Shown: in pieces, positions 1-13,469 of the stretch | Layout: every line of letters begins with the position of its first letter | How positions within the stretch are numbered: the first letter of the stretch is position 1 | NCBI GenBank assembly: GCA_037576215.1 | Contig: JBANDB010000003.1 | Location: 5,952,001-6,016,000, forward strand | Reading direction: 5' to 3' | Length of the DNA: 64,000 bases | From: Armillaria gallica | Lineage: Eukaryota > Basidiomycota > Agaricomycetes > Agaricales > Physalacriaceae | Translations under genes and position numbers: made by a program | Notes under the pieces: model-generated | Databases searched by the model: none | Told to the model about the DNA's origin: nothing | What the model saw: only the letters and a program-made list of their open reading frames with translations

Positions 1-56
1 TTTGCTTCCCTCCCTAACTCTCGATTTCTTTTTCTTCAAGTTCTTCTTCCTGGTCG

Positions 57-2907
57 ATGGCTCAACATTCTTTTGAAAACTCTGGTTTGCATCGGGCTGC
101 ACTGGTAGGCGACGCAGAGGGTGTCCGTCGCGCTCTCCAAGATGGTGCCGACGTGAATGCTCTCGACTCCCTTGGGAGGACTGTGATAATGTGTGCTGTA
201 GCTGGGGAACAGTGAGTAACTCTTTTGATTCTATATCTCTTTGCTGAAATAAATCAATCATCAGCTGGGATAACATGGATGTCCCACACGAAACCCTGAT
301 GACTGCCGGCCGCCTGGATGTCATCAGGATTCTTCTTGGGCGTCCCGAGATATCCCTGTACACTCTCAATGCGCCGCAAGAGGCGTTCAATGGCGTTACT
401 CCCATCGGTATGGCAGCGTGGCTGAACATGTACGACGTCGTCCGTCTCCTTTTGGAGGGTAGCCTCCACACTGTCTCTGTCGACGGCATGGACACCCATG
501 GAGCCACGTCACTCATGTGTATGGACGCGTCATTTTCCATCTTTTTCGCGTTCTGACAAGGGTCTTTTTTGGCAGATGCCGCCCGGGATGGCAATCTACG
601 CGTCGTTCAACTCCTAGTAAGTTTTCCCACCTGGCGTAAAACCGCCCCTGTAGCTGACCTCGCTGTTTTTAGCTACACCATGGTGCCCGGCCAGATTTCA
701 GGGATCGGAATCACCGCACGTCCATACAATTCGCCATGGCACATCCCCGGGTACTTTATCTCTGTGAAGAGATTCTGCGCCGTCATCGTTGGCGTGAAGC
801 CAAGGTAATTCCTCGCTCTCCTCTATCGCCGCAACAATTGAACATCTTGTTATAGTCTGCTTCCGGAAGCAGGTTACTGTTGAATTCGACTTGTATCTTC
901 GAACTTTCATGTGGGCAAGATGGATCTGATCCTTCAATTCCCGCTACCATTTCTCCTTCGTTCACATCAAAATTAACTCGTGCAATCATTCGCTCCGTCA
1001 CGTCCTCTGATTTGGCATCTCTACATTCATTATTGACTCCACTGTTTTCCTGTACAAGTTCCCACTCGTCACATCTTCTCGTGAATGCCCCTGATCCCAA
1101 GGGCTGGAGCCCTATCCATCATTGCGCCGCCGTCCGGAGTCCTTCATTGGAAATTCTTGATACACTGTACTATGCTGGAGCCGACGTCTCTTTATTCACC
1201 AGACATGAGCATTTCACACCACTTCACTGTCTTGCCAGTTCTGCATATGTTTTCCAGGACGATGACCGTGTTTCTTCATTGGTCCACTTTGTTTCACGCC
1301 TCATTTGGGATTTTAAAGCTCCCTTGGCAGCCAGAACCAAGGAGGATGAGACATGCATTCATATTGCAGCCGAGCATGGCTGTTGTATTAATCTGTTGAT
1401 GACTCTCCTGGATTATGACCAAACTGGCGCAGTCCGTGAACTACGAAATTCGCGGGGGTGGGTCAATCATTATATCCGCCGCCATACTCGCCACTAACAC
1501 CTATATTTCCAGACTCACAGCCCTCGAAGTGGCAAAACCAGAATTTCGAGTAGCGTTTGGAGAAGATGCGGAAAGCCTACGATCTGCTTCGTCCCTATCA
1601 ATGCGCACGATTCGTCCACTTACGTCTTCTATCCCTTCCTTCTCGTCCTTCTCTGACCTGCGAGCTATGTACGCTCAGGACCGCCTAACTTCTCTCGACT
1701 TCGACATGCCCACCGCCGCGCATCAGCTCATTAACAACCTCCGCCTTACATCCCTCACCTCTCGACACGACATGCACCCCTCCTACCTCGACTACCTCGA
1801 CCGCCTTGTCTCTGACCTCGCCCGGCTGTCCGCCTCTCTCATGCAGCATTTTCGCGCACGCGTCGGGGAAGCCTCTGACGAACTCGTCGAACTATCTTCT
1901 GCAGCCGGTGGCCTTTCGAAGCTCCTTGACGTAGTCACTCGAGATGCAGGAAAGCTGATTCAGGAGCGCGGGATTGAGCCTATTAATCCCAGCAAGAAGG
2001 ACAAGAGGGAATCGGAAGATTCCCAGAAGACGGCTGTAGCAGTGTCGTTATCGTTGACGGATTCTGAGCCCCCTACGCCTACTAAGAGTAGCAGACCGCC
2101 TACTCCCTCGGACATACCTTCGTCTGACGTGTTTCCTTCCAAAAAGAAGAGAGACCCTCAGAGCGATGAGGAAAGGTCTCGAACGGCCTCCAAGTGGAAA
2201 GCCTGGTTCAAGCGAGTGGTATCGGATTGGTCTTCCAACACGGATATTCAATCGGGGGTATCCGAAGACGTGCAGGTAGATTCCGGCAGGCCCCCTATGC
2301 CCCGTGGCATGGCCATCGATAACGCACTACGGACGTCATCCGTTGTCCTGGCTGCCGCTCAGCGCGATCTGAACGGTATCGCGGAGGCCATCGCATGTGT
2401 AAGTCCCGCCCACTCAATCTTGATGCCGCAAAACTGAAAGTTTACCTCGCAGGCCCAGCAGATCGTACTAAAAACAAGCCAATCGATTTCTCGTGCAGAA
2501 AAGATCATCTCCAGGGCAGTCAAAGTAAGTTCTCCCCTCCATCTTTTTTCCCTTCATTGTGGCTCAACCCTTCACAGAAAAGAAGGGCTATGATCTCGGA
2601 TTACCGACAAGCCCTAGAAGAAAACGAAGGCGGCGTTAAAGTTCCGCCAGGTTATTCTCAGCTTCTCTCAACACGCGTCAGCAACGCGTCCTTATTGTCA
2701 TTGGCATCACACGCATCCTCCACCCTTTCTGTGACGGATACTATGGTCGAGAATGACGATGAAGAAACACGTGCTATTCGTCGTCTGCTTTTACGAAAGA
2801 TAGAAGCAGGAATAGGTGGCGCACTAGACGATCTTGACACAGTCCTCAGCTGGCTTCGCATTGTCAAAGAAGCTGTGCGTGGTGTAAAAAGGAGGGCATA
2901 CCTCTAA
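57..2907 (+). CDS. Ankyrin-repeat protein, about 823 aa, 8 exons
   Basis: Exons 57-211, 265-518, 576-616, 673-804, 856-1457, 1513-2398, 2453-2524 and 2578-2907 join in one frame with GT..AG introns of 51-57 nt and add up to 824 codons including the stop. The first half carries ankyrin repeats: a first copy at residues 10-50 (LHRAALVGDAEGVRRAL, DGADVNALD), then LDVIRILLG, YDVVRLLLEG, DGNLRVVQLL, and later GWSPIHHCAA and ETCIHIAAEHG. The second half is Ser/Pro/Thr-rich and basic with several helical stretches (about residues 450-550 and 690-810) that could form coiled coils. No enzyme motif is visible, so a scaffold or adaptor role is inferred. The architecture (N-terminal ankyrins, long helical tail) is reminiscent of fungal TORC2 subunit Avo2, but that is only a suggestion. 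It is convergent with the VPS39-like gene at right. Confidence 0.85.
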
Positions 2908-3096
2908 CCTCAATAGCATTCAGGTGTATTCTTACACGTGTAAAAAAAAAGTACTGTATTTATATAGAAAGAGTTACAAAGTAGATGAAATGTAATATAG
3001 TCGTTGTATTGGTATATAGCACTGTTGTACAAATGAATAGTATCCGGATTGTTCATACATGTCAGTCCCTAGTGAATGAAATGGATGTTCAACAAG

Positions 3097-6000
3097 CTAC
3101 CGCCTCGTCTCATTCAAACGACGGGAAAATGCCTCACGGCACTGATAGTGTGTAACTTCACCTCTAAAAACCTTATGTTAGCGCTGAAAAAGAGCGGAAC
3201 CGAAATTCTCTAAATACCTCGGCGAATGCACAGCGATAACGCTATTTCCCAGCCGCTTATGACATTGCGGGCATCTGCAAGGGATAAGCAATTAAGAATG
3301 ACTTTTTGAGCCACAAACGAGAAAGACACACATGCGACTATCCGTAACCTTGACGCGCTTGGTTTGCAGGATCATCAACTTACGGGATAATTGGTCATTA
3401 CGCGATTTGCTGATACCGCGTAGAACGCGATTATCAAAAATTGGAGCTCGCAGTGCATCGACTAGGAAGGTACGGATGTCTTCAGCGGTGACAAGTGGAG
3501 GAAGGAGTTTGAGTGTCTCGACAGCGTCGAGTCGAGGGCTGTGCCGACTAATTAGGTCCAATGCAGGATGCAGGTAGTCGTGCGCATCTTTGACCGTAGG
3601 CTGGAGGTATATACGCAACAATGTGAGAAAAATGCTGCTCGTTTCACTCTCTGCCTGATAATACCGCTTGCAATATCTACAAATATCAGTCAGCCGTAAT
3701 ATAACAAATTTAACGAACTCACTCTTCTGCCTTCATGTAATCATGTAACCTATAGACGTAGAGCTCGAGAGCCTGATCGTGCCGTCCCAATCGGCCAAGC
3801 AGTATCGCACGCGCTTCGAAAAGATCTGGCCCAGGGTAAGACTGGCTAGACTACGAGAGATTCAGCCGTACCTTCTGACGACAATATTCCGTACAAATGG
3901 TCAACGCTGTAATGGCTAGTCGAATCGATGAACTGTAAGAGCTTTGCGTGCATGTCCTTGTGCAAGTCTAGAAAGTTGATATGAATAATCGTGATAGAAT
4001 TTGCCCATCAATTGCCACTTGCCACTGTCACCCCGTTTTCTGGCGATGAGCGTCATAGACAGATATAACTCTGCCAAACGATCATGAAACTCTGTAGACT
4101 CCTCCTTTCTCTCGTCGATTAGATATTCCAGATATTTTGCACAAAGGGACGGCTCAATTCCTTCCAAATAGTCGGCCACCGCCGTTCGAGGAAGCTCGAC
4201 ATCCTCGGAGGTGAAGATCTGTTTAAATTAGGACATGCGAAGGTAAAATAAGGTGACAGGCCCCACCTCAAATGCCATATTCCGGTCGGCGTCGAATATC
4301 CAACGTGAAGCCATGAAAATTAGCTCCAGATATTCCGGCCCAAGCCTCTGGAGATAGAATATAGATGGTTGCAATTTATCCAGCATGTCCTCTTCTTCTG
4401 CGCTGAGCCTGAAGGAACATAATATGAGGATAAGTATATTCCATGGGATAGCGCTGGTATCCACATACTGTTTTAAAAGTTCCAGTGCCTTATCATGCAT
4501 TTTCTTCCCTTTATAGAGATCGATAAGCTCTCCGAATTTCTGTTGAAGTAAAATCAATGACGCTTTACTCCCGCACTGAATGGAGGATACTCACACGGTG
4601 GGCCCGAAGTTCCTCCTCAACTTCGGAGACTTCACACCAATTGGGGACTCGACACAAGGGACCCAGCAAACCAGGACGAATGATCAGATACGACTTAAAA
4701 AGTGCAGTGTACACGATTTGGGCGAAGCGAAGCAATTGCTCAGGTGTTAATGCTGACAAGGGAGCATTAGGCAGAGCGAACAGGTCTTCAACTGAAGTCT
4801 CATTGAGAGACGGTGTCTTGTGAGACTGGTTCGCAGGTGTTATACCCATGGCAGCCAGCGCTGCATCAACTTTGGGCCTACGATCCGACAGGTACCTGAC
4901 CAACGTCTCAATCGACCGCTTAAAATCATCTTTGGCGACCATGAGAATTTGACAAAATTGAAGTCGAGAATCCTACCAGGAACAGTGCGTTTTGTTTTGC
5001 TACTTATGGACGCCGAATCATCATCTTTGAGGGGTGTTGGGGCTATTAAAGCACTGAGTCCGGTCTTGAATCTGCCTCTAATACTCCCGGTCGAGGGGAA
5101 GGCAGCCAGCTGTTCGACGGCGTCAATAGGGGCTTTATCCTGGCTAGCATTTTTTGAACTGTCACTTGAAGGCGTTGCAAGCGCATCGTCGGGAGGAGCC
5201 GGTCCGCCAAACAGAGGTATCCACCGGTCCGGCACGACGGACAATCGTCCCGCTACAGTATCAGGGTAAAGCGCGACAACCTTCGCCGGATTAATATTTA
5301 GTTCGGTGAAAGTGTCAATAGCTGCATCGAATTTTGACGTCCGGAACAGAGAGACAGCATGGAGAGCACGTATTCTCGTCTTCCTCGCATCCTGCAATGG
5401 ACATTAAAATGAATCAATAGACTGTCAAAGTTTTGTATACCTTGTCGGCAAGTATTTTTTCGTCAATTGTGTCGACAAGAGTCAGCGCATCAGAATATTG
5501 ACAGCTTAGAATTAGCTCGTCGATCTGCTCAGACCAAGGCTTCATGCAGAACTGCCATATTGCACTGCCCTCGGCTGCAGCCGCAGTACGGTCCGTAGGT
5601 GTCGTAACAAGATACAATGGGGATTTCGATACAGGGCTGGCGGTAAGCAAGCGAACCGACGCATTCTGTGGCGTGGTGCCGGTGGGAGTTACAGGAGGGA
5701 TGAACGGATAAGAAATGGTTTGTGTCGGCCGTAAAGTCAACGACGATCGGATCTGAAGAACTGTCGTCGGATAAAAATTTGGATTTTGATGCTGGTCGGA
5801 TGTTGGCTCAGGAGCTGGAACTGTCCCTGCCGGAAGTACAGAAAATATGTAGGGTTTGACAAATGCTGCGCGAACATAAGAATGAATACGCGGAAAACGC
5901 CTAAATTATGAAATGGCATGCCTATTTCTTCTGGTGGCGCAGGCCACTCGATGGATCCTATTTTTGAGGGTCTCCCATCGTGTCCGATGAAGTAACCTTC

Positions 6001-7017
6001 GTCTAAAAGAGCCCAATATTAGTATCATTAAGGAACTATAAGGTGAAGACATACGGTCTTTGAAGACAAGAGTATTGTTTTCATCAATTTGTGCGACAGA
6101 TGGTTTCGCTTTTGCTCCAAGACCAAGGGTCATATACCCCGTGAGACCAGAAAATGCACCCATACCAGACGCCGTGGTGGATGTAGTCATTGGCATCGTG
6201 ACATCGACAGCTGTCATAGAGGACATGTTGAAGACGGCATATTCTGTTGGGGAATATGCAAAGCAAATGCATTCGTCGGTCATGAATGACATGGCTCTGG
6301 CTGAATGCGCTAACGGAGCTTCCTAAAATACGCACAGTCAATGTATAATTCGACCAAATGCGGGTGTTCCGCACCTTGACCTCTTGGGCTTCACCATCTT
6401 TCCATGTGTAAATGACCACTCTACGTCGGCAGCCCACAACGAGATACGTGATCAATGTTGGAATAGTCTTTACATCCGGCTGGCTTGGCTTTCCTTCCGC
6501 ATCGAAATGCTGCGTAAAACTGTGGGTAGTGAATGAAAAGGCGGCCTTTGCCTGGGTGAGAACCGTCGGCGGTGAGAGAGTGGGCAAAGGAAAGAGCGTT
6601 GTCGTCATTTCTACCCAACGCTTAGCTAGAAACGATAGTAAACTTCGGGACGCGTACCCGACAATACGACCAATGAGTTGATGTCCCGAATGAACCCCAT
6701 TTGTTCGATGGCTCTTCGTGTCAAGTTCTTCTTCACCTCCACCAAGGACGCAATTTCGCTGTCATTTTCTGTTCCAGCAGTTGAGTCCAATACTACCCGA
6801 AAGTCTGATTTCCGAATCCCTCTCACCAGCAAGTTCATCGATTCCATATATCAACAAGTTTCCTAATGCCGTACCGACGTATAGCCTGTCACCTATTAGG
6901 AGTAAGTCGAACTATCCGTACGAAAATGATGTTGGAATACACGCCTTGGACCGTAAGAGACTCGACCTTTTCCTTTATTCCTGTGATGACAGTCTTGGGG
7001 TCGGAAAACGGGGCCAT
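3097..7017 (-). CDS. VPS39/VAM6-like HOPS tethering subunit
   Basis: A multi-exon protein of roughly 1,000 residues. The N-terminus (MAPFSDPKTVITGIKEKVES, then YVGTALGNLLIYG) fits a CNH/beta-propeller domain. The middle contains the hallmark KFGELIDLYKGKKMHDKALE helical repeat at about 4,500, and the C-terminus has ICPQCHKRLGNSV followed by HYQC, the Vps39 C-terminal zinc-binding segment. VPS39 is known as a HOPS subunit that binds Rab7/Ypt7 and tethers endosomes and autophagosomes to the vacuole. The last exons are read as RICPQC (donor in CGCAT|GTGTG, acceptor TTGCAG|ATGCC) and then SPR|GEVTHYQCREAF, stop at 3097-3099. The second intron near 6,770-6,830 is about 58 nt and restores the frame into LVEVKKNLTRRAIEQ. 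The first intron has no ideal donor: either AG|GCGTGT (GC-AG) or GT|GTATTC fits. The start at 7017 is the ATG before the conserved APFSDP; 435 bases separate it from the next gene upstream. Confidence 0.88.
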
Positions 7018-7452
7018 TCCGGACGCCACGAAGGAGTTGGGGTACAAGTCGACAGTGACGTGTGTTGCGGTTGAAGGTCCACCGGAGTTCCGGTCCGAAC
7101 CAGAAGACACCGGTGGCAGCGAACTGATGTGCGGGGATTTTTTGTCTCCGTTTACCTTCCATTACGACCTCATCACCTTGGCGACCGCATTGAAGAACGC
7201 TCTCTACTAACGCCGAAGTATTTTGCGAAATTTCCTTTCCGAGATCCTCTTTGACAATTTTCACCGCAAAGCCAGACTTGTACGCTTGGTTCTACATCCG
7301 CTTCGGCAGCGTATCCGTAATGGATATTCAGAATGAGGACTGTCACGACTTCCCATCTTCTATACGTACTTTAACATACAGTCATTTTAGCTGATCAACA
7401 ACAAAAGCGCCTGATAATCATTTAGTAGTATCTTCTAAACAAATGGACCCAT

Positions 7453-10400
7453 CTATTGCTGAACATACTCATCGATAACACTTATTGGTAAATTAAACTT
7501 CCCAAGCGGTTTGTAGTCAATATCAATCCCAAAGGCTCTCGGCCCTCCAATCTCTATACCCCTCGGTATCGCAGTCCACTTATCCGACGCTTGTATCCCA
7601 ATAACCACAACCAACAGCCCATACTTATACTCTGGCGTACCAATCGCCCCCCCATTCGCCGCATCGCACACACATATCAAATCCGGTACAGACGCAACAA
7701 CCTCCTCCGCCCCATCCTCCGTCACAGTCTTCGCAACGAGGTTCTCGTTCTTGAACGGGATCTTCATACTCCCAGTAAATTCATTCCCGCCCCCGCTGAC
7801 GTCCGCGGCTTTGATGGTGATCTCTCCAAATAGGTGCCCTTTGACGGTGTGGCGTTCGACTTGGACGATCTTGCCTTTGAAGAGTACTTTGGCGGACTCT
7901 GGCCCTCCGGCTTCAGAGATGATTGCTTCGGATACGTAGTCGATCTCGTTTTTGGCTCGACAGAGAACGGCTGCGCGTCCGATTCGCCATGAGAGGGAGA
8001 CCGTGTGCTGGACAGCATACGCTTTGGTCTTCGCCCCAGTAATAGGCCCTCTAGCACAGGCGACATGACTGCCCATCTCAGAAAGAGCCGCGCGAAAAGC
8101 GCGTTCCACCAATTTTTCCGTTGTACCCTCAAGAAAAATCTAATAGATGATATTAAAAGACGTAGAAAGACGTTAAGGTAGATTAGGGCTACCATGGTGT
8201 TTCCGTTTCCATCACAGATAACTTGCGGGATGAATTGCGGTTTGTCACCTCCCCATACAACAGGTGTAATCTGCCACCCGACTGGATATGCACGGCCCAT
8301 CCAGTCGCCGTCAACTGTAGGGAGATTCATATTGCAAGAAGCGCCCAAAAACAGACCTACAGAATAACAATGAAGGCTCGATAACATGGCATACAAAACC
8401 CATACCTTGTAATCCATTGCCACCTCCAATTTCTAGCGCAATGGTAGCAGTGGGTTGATATCCAACTTGAGCATACAAGACCCTCTGGGAGTGCATCATT
8501 CTAGTCAACTTATTAGCGAGGGGCACATAATACATTCGGGACAGACGCACTCATCACCAGATAACTTCTCAATACCGACAGCTGGACTGCCTTTTCCTCC
8601 TCCAGTAGCAACCACTGCATCATCCAGCAAGTCATCGGGCGAGATGACTCTCATCACAGCACCTTTTCTCAGCAGCTCCCGACACTTGATAAAGTGAGGA
8701 TACGGAGTCCCACCACCGCCAGTTCCTAAGATGTAACATCCAATCATTATCCACTCCAGATCAATTTCGCTGATGATCCACTCTCTTGAAGAGTTTACCG
8801 TTGGTTTATATGCTATAATTTCAGCCGCCGACAAGGCTTGAACGGAAGAGCCACCCTGGAGAGGTTTTTTGTCCGCAATGGTATCTTCGTCGGCATCATC
8901 ATCATCCGGAGGAGAAAGTGATGTGCTCTTTGATGTAACGGAAAAGTCAAAGTCACCGATGGCTTTGACAATAATCCTGGATTTGTTTGCTATGTACTGT
9001 CGGAACGCGTGAGTGATAAGTTTTCGGCATTCTGGACATGAAATAGCTTACCGGGAGCGGGATATCATCTATCTCGGCAATACTGACCGTTTCTCGAAGA
9101 GCACCACTACCAACAGCTTTCTCGATAGCAGCTTTGGAAACCTCCTCCATCGCGGCGTGGTTCGACTGTTCTGAGGTGCTCACAATAGTGTCAACAATTC
9201 CCGAAACCCTCGCAATAGCTGGCAGACAACACAAGTAAATCTCGTGCTATAATCAAATCAATAGAGAACTGACCTGCGCCAATGGCGTTGGCTACGCTAG
9301 CATACTCTGGTTTCTCCACAGTACTCGCACCATCGAGTTTATCGGGAGCAAGAACGGCACCCCCACCAACCAAAAGCACCGGGATATCATCAGCGTTCGT
9401 CTTCATCGTGTCAATGATCCGTTCGAGCATGTTCTTCACAACCGCCTCGTACTCTTTAACCACGTCTTCATCAAGAATATTGAAAGACAGGGTGGCATCC
9501 CCAATCGAAGTAAGGTTCTGTGAAACGACAGCATAATCTGTCGCCGTGTGAACTTTGCCGCCAAAGACGAGAGCTTCCTGCTGTATACGATGACCAACAG
9601 AGTCAGGACCGATGGTCAACAGGGAGGATGGGGCCGACTTGCGGACGATGGAGCCACCGCCAAGACCGATACTAGGAACGTTGATTTGATGATACAGCAA
9701 TAACACATCTAAAATAGACATACCTCTTAACGTCCGGGCAAGAGAAATTGAGTCTTACCCCAGACACTTCTGTCACTGAGGCCGCTTGCCTGGGAAGTAC
9801 ACTGGGAAGGAGCATGCCGCAATCGGTGGAGGTACCTCCAATATCAACGACCAGCATACTTTCCTTATGATGGCGCCCCTGAACAAGGAAAGCAGCGCCA
9901 CACATCGAGTTCGTAGGACCGCTGGAGAATGTGCGGATGGGTAGCCGGGCTGCAAGAGGTGCAGGCAGAATTGTACCATCATTCTGAGTGATGAACACAG
10001 GGCAATCGAGGTGGAGTCTGTGAATCGCTTTCTGGAACGACAAGATAGTCTTTCGCGCGAAAGTAAGGATAGAAGCGTTCAAGATAGCCGCGTTCTCGCG
10101 CTCCAAGTACCCTAGGTTTGCGACTACAAACATAACGCTCAGATCGTGCTTTTCTGCAACAATCCGATAATCAGACGAACCTTCTTTAGATAATACGACA
10201 TCCGCTTCTGGATAATATTTCTTCACCCAGTCACCGACTACTTCCTCCTGCTTCTCAATCACATCCAACGGAGAGAAGATCCCATTAATAACGATCGACT
10301 TGATACCCTTTTGCTTGATCTTTTCGCATTCTTCGGCAATCTGGGTCTCCTTGATACTCTTGATAAGCTGACCATCAAGCTCCAGTCCACCATCAACGAA

Positions 10401-10871
10401 GCCGCAATACCCGCAGATCATATCCCGTAGATCTAGTGGCCAATCTATGCCTGGCGGCACATCTCGTGAGAAAGGACCGCACAGGCGGATGACAGCCACA
10501 GGTTTCAAGCGGTTTTGATCTTTCTCCACCACGGCATTGATGAAGTGCTGCAATGTCGGTGATTGGATACCCCAAAGTAGAGGAGGAGATCGACATACAG
10601 TTGTACCAATAGTGACGCTAGCCACATTGCTCACGTCCACCTTTGCGTCGCGCAGTAGAGTCGTGATGACATTCTCAATACCTTCGCTAGGATTGGGAGT
10701 GGTGGGGTGCTTAGTCCTGATATAAAATGATTAGCCTGAAGAGCATAGCCTACGCCAAGCATACCAAGCAAGGATTCCTCGACTAGAAGTAGAGTTGGCC
10801 AATGGGTCGAGAATAACACCGTCCGTATTCGTTCCACCGACGTCGACGCCGATCCGAAAACTTTCGCCCAT
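7453..10871 (-). CDS. Hydantoinase/oxoprolinase-like ATPase fused to DUF917
   Basis: Starts at the ATG in MGESFRIGVDVGGTNTDG, the phosphate-binding motif of the hydantoinase A N-terminal domain. After introns (for example TIGTT|HFINAVVEKD) it continues through the hydantoinase A core with the second nucleotide-binding motif VVDIGGTSTDCG (about 9,840) and SSGPTNSMCGA. The C-terminal third is DUF917: IGCYILGTGGGGTPYPH (about 8,730), VVATGGGKGSPAVG, then SCNMNLPTVDGDWMGRAYP (about 8,310). The frame ends at 7453. The family hydrolyses cyclic amides such as hydantoins or oxoproline with ATP; the true substrate of fungal hydantoinase-DUF917 fusions is not known to me. All expected glycine-rich motifs are present, so it looks functional. 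An aspartate run encoded near 8,900 probably lies in a linker. No partner hydantoinase B gene is nearby. Confidence 0.85.
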
Positions 10872-12953
10872 GTTAGACTTGAAGGATCAGAGATAAGACC
10901 GTCTTACCTTGCTAGTAAAAGGCCCTCGAAGCTATCATCGTAATTCTGATTCACTATTTCTATCCATCATTTGTTTATCTTGCCTAATTTCCAACGCATT
11001 AGGCCGGCCGTGCCAATGGGAGGCAAACTTTTGAGTCAAGACGAATGCGAATTAGCAGACCGGTACGCAGAAGAAACAATGTGCGATGGCATCCCAGACG
11101 GCAACGACGGCGTAGAAGCACCAGCGGGTTATTTAATTGAATAGCCGTAGGTAGTGAGGGAAAAGTTGTGTGGCAGGCAAAAGCCGCCGGCAATTTGGGT
11201 CGGACCGCAAAGCCGCAACTTGAGATTTCCGCGGTCGACAAAAGAGTGTACAGGCTAATGTTTAGAACTCTGTTGATGATTGCACGAAGAGCCCGTAGAA
11301 GACCGTAGAAGATAATATACACTGGGATTTAGATAATCCATCATCGATTTCTGAGGTAGATCATTGAAACAGTACGAAGGACGAGATAGAACCTGGTTGC
11401 ACGGTTTTAAGTTTTGAGACTGGTGGTTTCATTATTGCTCATGAGGATGACACCGGCCAGACTGAAGTGTGTTGTGAACGTATCGGAAGCTATAGAGACA
11501 GCTAATTAGTGGTTCTCTTTAATTGAAGCGGCTAGCACCAATTTAACAAATACTGAGGAACCAGGTCAAGATAATTCACTGTTGACAAAGGCCGACGTCC
11601 AGGCATGATACAGCCTCGGCACTCTGTAATTTATTGTCCACGGAATTAGAAATGCCTCGAGGTTCACTGGCATCTTCTACGGTTCCAACGAAGCCGTGGG
11701 TTGTCAGTAAGTACTCGGTTTTCCCGCTGTTTGCCTCTGAGCGGGGTGATAAGACCTAGGATTGGGGGTGTCCTGTATCATTATTGCCCCAAGTAATCAG
11801 GTGGTTGTGCTGTTCCCATTGTCAACACGTGCCTACCGCAGCGTAACGGCGTGTATCCCCGTGTATCCATTGCTATCCAAACATATTCCGCATCGGGGTG
11901 GTAAAAAACCGATTCTTTCCGAACTCCCAAGACTCGGACCAGGTCGCAGTGACCTACAGTCCGGAGCAGCCGGATCCTTTACAAGCCAGAGATGGTATAA
12001 AAAACAGCGAAGCCTGATTGTGCTCAATTGCTATGTGAACGGATTTACACGTACCCCATGGGGTTCGCGATGAAAGACTGTGCAAGGGTGCAGTCCAAAT
12101 CTCCGAGGAAAAGCCAAAATGTGGCAGTGCTTCGATTTGGCACCGCCCTGGTCGACAGTCAAACCAAACAACCGCCGCTTTATGTTCGGACTCCCATCTT
12201 CGAAGTAGTGTGATGAAGTGCGGCCAGTGTCTCTTTTACATAGCACCATGGTCATCTGCTGTACGCTTCTTCCGACATTCGTCTTTCAGCTTCTTCATGA
12301 AATTGTCACAGGTACAGTACTTATTAACCCAATGGCCGTGCTTGAATACAACTAAGCAGACATAAACAATTTCAGGATCCAGCGGCCACGGATCGATCGA
12401 CGGTCTCGGGGATTATAAAGACTCCGCATCTGTAGCTCAAGTTTCTTCAATCAGGCTACCAGGATAGGAAGATCTAACAGTACACCCCAGCCTTCCCCAA
12501 TCGTTTCATCTGTACATATGCCAGCCCGCACCAGGAAAGTTACTGGAGTAATCCTCCTAATGGTAACAAGCGTCGTTTTAGAATCGAAGATCCGGGGATC
12601 ATTACCGACCTCTGATTCCGGCTATCTCCATGCAGGTCTCTTTCCACTTCTCGAGGTCCCCCCTCTCTTAAAGCGACTACAAGGTCATTATGTTGACTGT
12701 TTGGTATCACGTTCCAGGAGAGCGCGTATCCATCCTCTTTCGGTATGTTGTGTCTCGTTCGGATTCGTCTTGCTTGCCGGGTGCACGTTCTCTAGCTCGA
12801 CAGTTCGTATTTGACTAATGCAACGCGTGCATACCCCACATGCTTACGATAATCATCCTGTGTTTGAAGCTCGTGTTTTTAGCTCCAAGTTCAAGCTGTA
12901 CTTAATGCTCATGATCCGGCGAGGCTCTTCTAGTCTATCTGTGGCATTGTAAC
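10872..12953. other. Gene-poor stretch
   Basis: No convincing gene. Short frames around 11,000-11,320, 11,760-12,250 and 12,518-12,814 lack recognisable motifs. A short possible exon at 11,652 is followed by a good donor (GTAAGT, about 11,709) and a TATAAAG stands near 12,414 ahead of a short ORF starting at 12,518 whose first 20 residues resemble a weak signal peptide, but I could not build a spliced gene from either. Confidence 0.4.
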
Positions 12954-13469
12954 GTGCTCAGCAGAGCCCTACCGCGTGTCGGGCCCTCCGGCGGCGGCAC
13001 ACCCCCTCGTCCACGTTCTGGTTCATGGAGCACCTGCGGATCAGGCTCAAGTTCAAATACACGGGGTCGGGATCTGAGTCTGGAATCAGCAGCGGGTGCA
13101 GCCCATGATCAGGGTCGGGGTGCTAGCTCAGGTCGTGGTGCTGCAGCTGGTGCTGGGAGCGATTCTGCTTCAGTGGTAGGCCGACGGCAGCATTGGAAGA
13201 CCGAAGCGACTGTCGTCCCCACGACTACACGTGTGTATCGCCTATGGCGGTTGTCAACGTCGACAGTAAGCTTCTGCGACCAATTCGATGTTTTACGAGA
13301 GGCGACTTCTTTCTGTAGACTGTCAGACAGTATGTCTTGGCGTCGGGCTGTGCTATGCCCCGAAACAGTGCAGAATGTTGGGGCATCTAGGCCTGGGCTG
13401 TATCGTTCTCACAGCATACTGAGACAGCAGAGGACAGCAATGCAAAGACGAACAGATCGAAGGAATTGA
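12954..13469 (+). other. Doubtful Ser/Gly/Arg-rich open frame
   Basis: An open frame of 171 codons, rich in Gly, Ser and Arg in its first half (GSGSSSN, GRGASSGRGAAAGAG), with an internal sequence GTAAGCTT...TTCTGTAG (about 13,266-13,319) that would make a 54-nt intron. It resembles low-complexity linker coding sequence. There is no recognised domain and no clear start context, so it may be a gene remnant or chance frame. Confidence 0.2.

Noticed and set aside
783..1100. Minus-strand frame across the ankyrin gene
   Set aside because: Lies fully inside a supported plus-strand exon; composition is that of an antisense shadow.
6889..7110. Longer N-terminus for the VPS39-like gene from the ATG at 7110
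   Set aside because: The added 31 residues look unlike the family; the conserved APFSDP start is at 7017.
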